NCBI GenBank assembly: GCA_003483565.1
Contig: DMYZ01000085.1
Span: 1-29,582, forward strand
Length of the DNA stretch: 29,582 nucleotides
Direction of reading: 5' to 3'
Origin: Prevotella sp.
GTDB taxonomy: Bacteria > Bacteroidota > Bacteroidia > Bacteroidales > Bacteroidaceae
How positions within the stretch are numbered: position 1 is the stretch's first letter; each line of letters begins with the position of its first letter. The notes under the pieces are model-generated. The model worked only from the letters and a program-made list of their open reading frames with translations. It made no database searches and was not told the origin of the DNA. This document shows positions 8,343 through 15,767 of the stretch, in pieces. Position numbers and translations under genes: made by a program.

Positions 8343-10151
8343 ATGAAGAATTTAAATAAATATATCCTCCTCCTTGCTGTAGGTGCGCTTGCCTTTACTT
8401 CTTGCAGCGATTTTCTTGACAAGGAAGCGAGTAATACATTGACGGAGTCGGATGTTCTAGATAATTGGACAAACCTTATCGAACATCATAATGATACTTA
8501 TAATTTTCTTCGTCACGGTGCGGATCGAATAAACAATTCATGGCTCGATGCTGCCACAGATTTGGCCGAGACAAGTTTTGGAACTGGTGGAACTCGTACA
8601 ACTTTCAATATTGGTAACTATTATGGTGATGGTGGTGCAAACGAATTGACGAATACATGGGAAACCCGTTATCGTGCCATCCGTAAATGTAACCAAACTA
8701 TTATTACGTTGGAAACTTGTAACGATACGGTTATGAAAACTTCTGACTTAACCTGGAATACCTACTATTCACGTAAAAAAAATTATATTGCGGAGGCTAA
8801 GTTCCTTCGTGCTTATTTTCATTGGGAAATGTTTCTGAGATATGGGCCTGTTCCTTATGTAACAAAGGTCTTGGATCCTAATGGTGATTTGCTGTCAGAT
8901 TATTCGACACGTCCTACATTAAAAGTCTTTATGGATTCACTTGTCAATGATGTCAAATCAAGTGAACCAAACTTGTTGACTTATGATGAGATAAAGGCTA
9001 GCAAAGCTTCTTATGCCGGACGTGTAAGCCAGCCGGTAGCGGCAGCATTCTATTCTCGCATTATGCTGTATATGGCAAGTCCACGCTATGCGCGGGAATC
9101 CGGAATAACTTGGAAGGAAGCCGCTGATGCAGCGAAGACCTTTATAGATAAGTATGGGAATGATTATTCTTTGGAACAAAGTACTACAGGTGGTATTTCT
9201 GCCTATAACAATGCTTGGTTGTTGACTACTTATAACGATGATAATCCGGAGGTGATATGGTTTCGTAATGACGTGGCCATTGGCTGGAATGGCATCAGAT
9301 ATGATACTCCTGTAGGTGAAGGAGGCGAGGGCGGCTGCTGTCCAAGTCAAAATCTGATAGATATGTATGACATGGCAGACGGATCCGCTCCATTTATGAA
9401 ATATGATGTTACGGGAGCACCGGTTTATACAAATGGTAAGCCTGCCGTGAATCCATCCAGCGGTTATGCTGATACGGCAATGTGGAAAAGGCGCGATCCC
9501 CGCTTAACTTCTACCGTTCTTTATAACGGAGCTACATGGAATGGCCGTACCATAAATGTTGTTTATGGCAAGGATGATAATCCTGTCGGGAATTCCAATT
9601 CGACACCAACAGGTTATTATTTGCGCAAATATATTCCTGAAACAATCTTGAGTAATAATCATAGTGGAACAGCTCGTCGTTTATGGAAAATCTTTGGTTA
9701 TGATGAGATTCTTCTGAATTATGCAGAGGCTCTTTGCGAAAGTGATTTTTCCGGTAATTATAATACAATTTGCTCTTTGCTAGACCAGATTCGCCATCGT
9801 GGTGGCATTACAGGAAATGTAGCTGATCGCCCTGATTTGACTTCTCAAAGTACGATGCGTAATTTCATTCATAAAGAGCGTACTATAGAACTTGCCTTTG
9901 AGGAACATCGCTGGTGGGATCTTCGCCGATGGACGGATACGGAAGGCTTAACGGCAACCACTGATGACGACCATGTGGCAGGAGATGCTCTTGGCCGTGA
10001 CATTTACGGAGTTACGGTGGGTGCAGATGGTTCTGTTACTCGTAAAATTGCTCAAACTCGAACTTGGGAGAGTCGTTTCTTATTTTATCCTATTCCTGAG
10101 GATGAAGTTTGGAAAATTGGTGGAACTTTCCAGAATGAAGGTTGGAAATAA
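8343..10151 (+). CDS. SusD/RagB-family glycan-binding lipoprotein (first pair)
   Basis: This surface lipoprotein should form the lid of the SusC1 channel and bind the glycan. It has 602 residues with a lipoprotein signal and acylation at C21 (AFTSC), followed by SDFLDKE, the standard SusD beginning. TPR-type SusD helices are visible (RAIRKCNQTIITLE, EAKFLRAYFHWEMFLRYGPVP). The C-terminal RagB/SusD signature is present (RDPRLTSTV, EILLNYAEALCE, ERTIELAFEEHRWWDLRRW). It lies between the two SusC genes, 12 bp ahead of SusC2. Family assignment is secure; the ligand cannot be read from the sequence. Confidence 0.95.
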   Translation: MKNLNKYILLLAVGALAFTSCSDFLDKEASNTLTESDVLDNWTNLIEHHNDTYNFLRHGADRINNSWLDAATDLAETSFGTGGTRTTFNIGNYYGDGGANELTNTWETRYRAIRKCNQTIITLETCNDTVMKTSDLTWNTYYSRKKNYIAEAKFLRAYFHWEMFLRYGPVPYVTKVLDPNGDLLSDYSTRPTLKVFMDSLVNDVKSSEPNLLTYDEIKASKASYAGRVSQPVAAAFYSRIMLYMASPRYARESGITWKEAADAAKTFIDKYGNDYSLEQSTTGGISAYNNAWLLTTYNDDNPEVIWFRNDVAIGWNGIRYDTPVGEGGEGGCCPSQNLIDMYDMADGSAPFMKYDVTGAPVYTNGKPAVNPSSGYADTAMWKRRDPRLTSTVLYNGATWNGRTINVVYGKDDNPVGNSNSTPTGYYLRKYIPETILSNNHSGTARRLWKIFGYDEILLNYAEALCESDFSGNYNTICSLLDQIRHRGGITGNVADRPDLTSQSTMRNFIHKERTIELAFEEHRWWDLRRWTDTEGLTATTDDDHVAGDALGRDIYGVTVGADGSVTRKIAQTRTWESRFLFYPIPEDEVWKIGGTFQNEGWK

Positions 10152-10163
10152 TTCTTAAAGATC

Positions 10164-13100
10164 ATGAATATACAACATATTATATATAAAATTCACTCAA
10201 CAGCCAGATTCCTTCTGTTGGGGATGCTCTTAGGATGTTCTAGTGTAATATTTGCACAGGGCGAGCAAGTTCTTAAGGGCCGTGTAGTCAATAGTAAAGG
10301 AGAGCCTGTTATTGGCGCCGTAGTGAATATTGCCGAGGAAAGTCGGATTGCATTGACGGATGAAAATGGCTATTTTACCTTGAAGAATGTGGCGGACAAT
10401 GATGAGATTTGTGCAAGTAGCGTGGGGTATCAAAGTACACAGGAGAAGGTTTCTTCTTTTGATGGAAGCTTTGTCATCAAGTTACAGGATCACATTGATG
10501 AATATGACCAGGTCATTCCGATTCCTTTTGGTGAAATTTCGAGGAAGCTTTCCTCTGATTCGCGTTCAACGGTAGGAGGGGATGAATTGAAACGCCACCC
10601 TGTGACAATTTTGCAAAATGCCTTTACTTCTACTTTGAACGGTGTTGCCACTTATGAATGGTCTTCAGAACCAGGATGGTCAGAGACGGCCATGTATATA
10701 CGGGGGCTGAGAACAATGAATTCCAGTGCACGTGCTCCGTTGATTATTGTGGATAATGTAGAGCGTGACCTTTCTTTTCTGGATGCATTTCCTATTGAAA
10801 GTATTACGGTGCTGAAGGATGCTGCAGCAACATCTATCTATGGCATGCGTGGTGCTAATGGTGTCATTATGGTAACCACCAAGCGTGGAGAAGCCGGAAA
10901 GACAAAGATTGACTTTACTCAAGAAGTCGGTTTTAATACGTTGAGCAATACGATGGAAACTCAGAATGCATATGACATGGCCATGACGCGTAACCAGGTT
11001 CGTTATTTGAGCGGATTGGAGCCAATGTATTCTGATACCCAGCTGGCCAATTATAAATATGTAACAGAAGGAGGCAAATTCGCCGATAATGATATTCGCC
11101 GCTATCAATACTATAACACGAATTGGTTTAAGGAGTTGTACCGTGATGCTGCTCCACAGTATCGTACCAATCTGCAGATTAGCGGAGGCAATGACCGTGC
11201 CCGTTATTATGTAAGTTTTTCCTATCTGCGCCAAGAAGGTATGTGGAACAGTAAAGGTACTAATTATAACAGTGATTTTAATACTAATCATATGCTGAAC
11301 CGCTGGAATCTGCGTTCAAATATTGATATTGATGTCAGTAAGTATTTGAATGTTTCTCTTGATTTAGGTGGTCGTATTGATAATATCAAGCAGCCTACTA
11401 CAGGTGTTTTCAGTCTGGTGACGTTTGGAGCTGTAGAGGCTAACCCTATGGAACCTGTTTATTGCCCTAATGGAGCTCTTTATGCTTCTAGTACGGCCCA
11501 GAACCCAATTCGTCTTTTAGGAGCTTCTGGTCAGGAGAAAAACCGTCGCCGCAATTTGTACTCAACATTGAATGCGAAGTATGATTTGCAGCAGATTCTT
11601 CCGGGACTGAACGCATTCGCTACGGTAAGTTTTGACGCATATGAAACTTATGAAGCTACCCAGACAAATAATGTTGATACTTATTATTATGATTATGATA
11701 ATCTGGATGTTACGGACGTAAATAATTTTACGTATACCAGAAATACTACAGCATCGTCATTGTCTAATCCTTCATCTAACCAGCGTGCGTATTATTATAA
11801 TTTAAATCTTTATGGCGGTTTAGGATTTAATCATACTTTTGGCAAGCATATGATAGATGGCAAGGTCTTTGCGCGTTCGTATCGTAATGAAGAGGCCGGA
11901 TCAGATTATCGCTCTTACCAAAATGGTTCTTCCAATCGTTATTTGTCTATTAATGGTCAAGCTACTTATGCTTATAATAATCGCTATGTAGTCAGTGGTA
12001 ACTTCTCTCGTATGGGATGTGATAATTTTGATCCGTCCGATCGTTGGGATAGTTTCTGGGGATCCTCCACGGCATGGGTTATGTCGGAGGAAAACTTTAT
12101 GAAAAAGTTGGGCTTTGTCGACTATGCTAAGGTCCGTTTGTCATACGGACGTTCCGGCCAGTCCGTCACGGGCTCCGGCCGCTATCCTTATCAGAGTACT
12201 TATGCTTCGGCTACAGGATATGGTTTTGGTTATAATAATGCAAATGTCAGTGGCTATGCCGAAAGTGTAGCAGGAAACCCTAATAACAAATGGGAAATAT
12301 CCAAGATGGTTAATGTTGGTTTGGATTGGGATCTCTGGCATAAAAAATTATCGGGTAGTTTGGATGTCTTCCACGAGTGGCGTTCGAACATTCTGGTTAC
12401 GCGATCGACTGTTCCTGAGAGCGTTCTTGGTATTACTGTAGCCAAGGACTCTTATGGAAAGGTAGAAAGCAGGGGCTGGGAATTGAATTTGAATCATGAG
12501 AATAGTATTGGTGATTTTCATTATTCTATTGGTACTCAATGGTCTTACAGCACAAACCGCATCAAAGAAATGGATGAAACAGAGCCGGATGTAGAATGGC
12601 AGCGCAAGACGGGAAAGCGTATCTATGATGGTACTTCTGTAGCTTCTTTGTATGAGAGTTCTTTTAATAATACTGTTGGTGGCTGGTATATGTACAGGTT
12701 TAAGCAATGGGCTTCTGATCCAAATCTCATTGCTACTTCTAAGCAAGATGCCATCGACCATCCGGAAAAATATCCATATAGTACATTTTCTTCTGGCGGA
12801 CAGGCCCTGGGCACAGCTGTGTTTGAAGATGTGAATGGTGACCGGCAGATTGATTCCAAGGATATGTGTGCAGATTCGTATACAATTATTCCAGAAGTAG
12901 TAGGTAATATAAATGTAGGGTTTGAATGGAAAGGTTTTGATGCCCGCTGTATTTTAACAGCCTATTTGCGCCGCTCTGTGTTCTTGTCTCCTGCTGTCAG
13001 CTATAGTGGATGGTCGAATATGGGCACCCATGAGGTGCAGTATGCGTGGGGGTATTATACAGACGATCCAATGGATCCTCGTAATGTGAGTGCAAAATAT

Positions 13101-13406
13101 CCTCGTCCGGTATGGGGGAGCTTTGATTCTGTAGATTCTGACCGAGGAACAGGAACGTATCAGAATTCTATTTGGATACAAAATGGAAACTATTGGTCTT
13201 TACGCAATATCGAATTTGGATATTCTCTCCCGAAGAAGTTCATAGCAAAGGCTAATATGACAAAATGCCGCTTTTATTTCAGTGCTTATAATATCGCGAC
13301 TTTCAGTCATCTTCCAAGTGGTGTTGACCCAGAGAAGCCGATGAGCTATTGCTGGTGGTATCCTAAAACAAGGACCTTTATGTTCGGAGTTAATATTGGT
13401 TTCTAA
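10164..13406 (+). CDS. SusC/RagA-family TonB-dependent transporter (second pair), divergent TonB-box region
   Basis: A second outer-membrane SusC-type transporter, 1080 residues. The signal peptide is about 1-32 (ending IFAQG). The carboxypeptidase-regulatory-like domain spans about 36-110 (LKGRVVNSKGEPVIGAVV). The plug has MYIRGLRT, ESITVLKDAAATSIYG and GANGVIMVTTKRG. The barrel ends MFGVNIGF. At the place where SusC1 has EIVVVGYG, this protein reads DQVIPIPFGEISRK (about 112-128), so the usual VVVGYG motif is missing. Sequence outside the plug differs clearly from SusC1, so this is not a recent duplication. It is followed after 18 bp by its SusD partner. Confidence 0.95.
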   Translation: MNIQHIIYKIHSTARFLLLGMLLGCSSVIFAQGEQVLKGRVVNSKGEPVIGAVVNIAEESRIALTDENGYFTLKNVADNDEICASSVGYQSTQEKVSSFDGSFVIKLQDHIDEYDQVIPIPFGEISRKLSSDSRSTVGGDELKRHPVTILQNAFTSTLNGVATYEWSSEPGWSETAMYIRGLRTMNSSARAPLIIVDNVERDLSFLDAFPIESITVLKDAAATSIYGMRGANGVIMVTTKRGEAGKTKIDFTQEVGFNTLSNTMETQNAYDMAMTRNQVRYLSGLEPMYSDTQLANYKYVTEGGKFADNDIRRYQYYNTNWFKELYRDAAPQYRTNLQISGGNDRARYYVSFSYLRQEGMWNSKGTNYNSDFNTNHMLNRWNLRSNIDIDVSKYLNVSLDLGGRIDNIKQPTTGVFSLVTFGAVEANPMEPVYCPNGALYASSTAQNPIRLLGASGQEKNRRRNLYSTLNAKYDLQQILPGLNAFATVSFDAYETYEATQTNNVDTYYYDYDNLDVTDVNNFTYTRNTTASSLSNPSSNQRAYYYNLNLYGGLGFNHTFGKHMIDGKVFARSYRNEEAGSDYRSYQNGSSNRYLSINGQATYAYNNRYVVSGNFSRMGCDNFDPSDRWDSFWGSSTAWVMSEENFMKKLGFVDYAKVRLSYGRSGQSVTGSGRYPYQSTYASATGYGFGYNNANVSGYAESVAGNPNNKWEISKMVNVGLDWDLWHKKLSGSLDVFHEWRSNILVTRSTVPESVLGITVAKDSYGKVESRGWELNLNHENSIGDFHYSIGTQWSYSTNRIKEMDETEPDVEWQRKTGKRIYDGTSVASLYESSFNNTVGGWYMYRFKQWASDPNLIATSKQDAIDHPEKYPYSTFSSGGQALGTAVFEDVNGDRQIDSKDMCADSYTIIPEVVGNINVGFEWKGFDARCILTAYLRRSVFLSPAVSYSGWSNMGTHEVQYAWGYYTDDPMDPRNVSAKYPRPVWGSFDSVDSDRGTGTYQNSIWIQNGNYWSLRNIEFGYSLPKKFIAKANMTKCRFYFSAYNIATFSHLPSGVDPEKPMSYCWWYPKTRTFMFGVNIGF

Positions 13407-13424
13407 TTATATTAGATTTGAATT

Positions 13425-15218
13425 ATGAAAAAATATTTATTTAATATATTCCTGGTTGTTTTTGCTCTTATGAGTTTAACCTCCTGCAGCGATTACCTTG
13501 ATAAGGAAGTGGATCTGACGCTTTCTGATGAAGAGATATTCAGCAATTATGATAATACAAATGGTTTCCTGGCTAACATTTATACTTATCTTCCTGATGC
13601 TTTTCATGGTTATACGGACGGGCAGTATCTAGCAGCTTCACGTGATTGCATGACGGACAATGCCACTTCTTTTTGGTCTGTTCACCGTTATAACACGATT
13701 CAGAGCGATGGTTATGATGCAACCAATCATTATTTTGCAGAGCAATATTGGGAGAATGATCTTAAAGGCATACGTGCGTCCAATCAATTTCTCGAGAAAG
13801 CCCGTGTCAGCGTAGTAGGTAATTCTGCAAAAAGTAATGATGACAATCACTTGTATAATCGTTGGATGGCAGAAGCCCGTTTCCTCCGTGCCATGTTACA
13901 TTTTGATCTGGCTTCCTGGTTTGGCGCTATTCCTATAGAGGATCATGTCCTTACTAATGCAGAGGCGTCGACCATGACACGTACTCCAGCTGCAGATGCC
14001 TATAAGTGGATAGCTGACGAATGTGATTCTATTATAAACAGTGGAGCTTTGCCGTTCCGCTATTCTGATGAGAATTCTAATTGGGGGCATATCAACGGTG
14101 CTGCTGTTTATGCTTTAAAATCAAGAGCCTTGCTTTACAGGGCTTCTCCTTTGAACAATACCTCAAATAATGGTGACTGGTGGACGGAAGCTGCACAGGC
14201 TGCACTTGACTTTATTAGTGTGAATGCAAAGTCATCTAATCCTTATAAGTTGTATACCACGGCAAGTAATGATCCTTCCCAAAACTATTATCAGTGTTTT
14301 GTTTCTACTCCTCACTTGAATAATGAATTTATTTTGAGCCGCTCAGAATGGTCTACTTATGATATAGAACTTTTCCTTTCTCCTTGTGGATATTCCGGTA
14401 ATGTCAATTCTGTAGGACGTACTAATCCTACAGAGAATCTTGTAGCTTCTTATGAAACGATCAATGGCCTTCCGATAGATAAAGATCCGACTTATAATGC
14501 TCAAAAACCTTATGAAAATCGTGATCCACGATTAAATCAGACTATTTTCCATCATGGAATGTATTGGGGTGACTCTAATAATGATGAATATAGAATGATT
14601 GATGTTTCAGAGCCAGACGGATCTGACTATCAGGAACTTCATGGAGGAACAACGACAGGTTATTATGAAAAGAAATTCTGTAATAACATGTCGTTTAAGA
14701 ATCCTACTACTTATACTCATGCCTGTCCTATATTCCGTTATGCGGAAATTCTCTTGAATGCTGCAGAAGCGTTGAATGAATGTGGCAGAACAAGTGAGGC
14801 TTATACTTATGTAAATCAAGTCCGTGCCCGCGTCGGTATGCCTGGATACAGCAATATGACACAGCCTCAGTTCCGTGAACGTATTCATAATGAGCGTCGT
14901 GTTGAATTAGCTTTTGAGGATCACCGCTTTTTTGACGTGCGCCGCTGGAAACTTTTTACAGATAATGTCTCAGCAGCAGCAGAGAAGAGCAAGCCTATAT
15001 ATGATCAAGTCTATAATCTATATAGTACTCATGTAACCATCAATGACGGCAAGACAGTTTATACAATTAAAAATAATTCGGTTCATCCACAGCTAGGAAT
15101 AGTTCTTCCAAAGTCTTATCTCTTCCCTATTCCTAATGAGGAATACAAGAAGGACAATGCATTAGGACAGAATAGTGGTTGGGAGTTGAGCCCTTCTGCT
15201 GCTTCGTCAGTGAAGTAA
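13425..15218 (+). CDS. SusD/RagB-family glycan-binding lipoprotein (second pair)
   Basis: Surface lipoprotein partner of SusC2, 597 residues. The lipoprotein signal has acylation at C21 (SLTSC), then SDYLDKE. Helical SusD motifs include AEARFLRAMLHFDLASWFGAIP. The C-terminal signature includes RDPRLNQTIFHHG, AEILLNAAEALNECG and ERRVELAFEDHRFFDVRRW. It is clearly diverged from SusD1, in line with two transporters of different specificity, for example different chain lengths or decorations. A long hairpin follows the stop codon, separating transporter genes from the last two genes of the PUL. Confidence 0.95.
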   Translation: MKKYLFNIFLVVFALMSLTSCSDYLDKEVDLTLSDEEIFSNYDNTNGFLANIYTYLPDAFHGYTDGQYLAASRDCMTDNATSFWSVHRYNTIQSDGYDATNHYFAEQYWENDLKGIRASNQFLEKARVSVVGNSAKSNDDNHLYNRWMAEARFLRAMLHFDLASWFGAIPIEDHVLTNAEASTMTRTPAADAYKWIADECDSIINSGALPFRYSDENSNWGHINGAAVYALKSRALLYRASPLNNTSNNGDWWTEAAQAALDFISVNAKSSNPYKLYTTASNDPSQNYYQCFVSTPHLNNEFILSRSEWSTYDIELFLSPCGYSGNVNSVGRTNPTENLVASYETINGLPIDKDPTYNAQKPYENRDPRLNQTIFHHGMYWGDSNNDEYRMIDVSEPDGSDYQELHGGTTTGYYEKKFCNNMSFKNPTTYTHACPIFRYAEILLNAAEALNECGRTSEAYTYVNQVRARVGMPGYSNMTQPQFRERIHNERRVELAFEDHRFFDVRRWKLFTDNVSAAAEKSKPIYDQVYNLYSTHVTINDGKTVYTIKNNSVHPQLGIVLPKSYLFPIPNEEYKKDNALGQNSGWELSPSAASSVK

Positions 15219-15238
15219 AGGCAATAATAACATTTTAG

Positions 15239-15281
15239 GGAAGATAAGATATAGTTTCCTGCTATATCTTGTCTTCCTTTT
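15239..15281 (+). terminator. Strong intra-operon hairpin after SusD2 (terminator or RNA-stabilising element)
   Basis: GGAAGATAAGATATAG (15239-15254) pairs over 16 bp, with one G-U wobble, with 15262-15277 around a 7-nt loop (TTTCCTG), and is followed by TTTT (15278-15281). It resembles an intrinsic terminator with a short U tract. No TAnnTTTG box lies between it and the next gene at 15308, so downstream genes probably depend on read-through. It may therefore set higher expression of SusC/D than of the enzyme gene, or protect the 3' end of the upstream mRNA. Confidence 0.7.
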
Positions 15282-15307
15282 ATCAGGGAAAAAATGTTTT
15301 ACGATAT

Positions 15308-15763
15308 ATGAGAAAATTTATTTTATTCCTTTTGGTTTTCTTTTCCTTGAGTCTTTCTGCTGAAGGTGATTTCTGGGTTATGAAGACACAAAATGGCCGA
15401 ATAATCAAAATGAGTGATGTCAGTTATATCATGGAGTCCGAGGGCGCCAGTGTGTTTTCTATAGTATGTAAGGACAATAGTTTGGTTTCTGATGTCACTA
15501 GTGTCACTTTCTCCAAAACAGCAGATACGGGGATAAATGACGTTCCTCATGTTTCTTCTCCGGCTATTGTCAGGGTCAGTGGTAACTATCTGGTCATTAT
15601 AGGACTGTCTGCAACTACTGCTGCCATCTATAATCTATCTGGGAGTCAGTTGCTCAGCACCCGTATATCTGGAAAAGGAACAAAAATAGACATAAGTATT
15701 CTCTCCGGTGGAATATATATTCTTCGGGTAGGTGGAACTTCTGTAAAATTCATTAAGAAGTAA
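15308..15763 (+). CDS. Small secreted protein with T9SS-type C-terminal sorting domain
   Basis: A 151-residue protein with a signal peptide at about 1-18 (MRKFILFLLVFFSLSLSA). A short beta-rich region follows at about 20-75 with two similar segments (VMKTQNGRIIKMSDVSYI and FSIVCKDNSLVSDVTSVTFS). The C-terminal region at about 85-151 (IYNLSGSQLLS, ISILSGGIYILRVG, KFIKK) resembles the type A sorting domain that directs proteins through the type IX secretion system. There is no catalytic domain, so the sorting domain makes up nearly half the protein. An in-frame TTG at 15269 lies inside the upstream hairpin and is not a credible start. The GH43 gene begins 4 bp after the stop, so the two are co-transcribed. 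Function is unknown. Confidence 0.75.
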   Translation: MRKFILFLLVFFSLSLSAEGDFWVMKTQNGRIIKMSDVSYIMESEGASVFSIVCKDNSLVSDVTSVTFSKTADTGINDVPHVSSPAIVRVSGNYLVIIGLSATTAAIYNLSGSQLLSTRISGKGTKIDISILSGGIYILRVGGTSVKFIKK

Positions 15764-15767
15764 AGAA

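Noticed and set aside
15269..15307. TTG start for the small secreted protein at 15269
   Set aside because: It lies inside the 3' arm of the hairpin at 15239-15281; the ATG at 15308 starts directly with a signal peptide.
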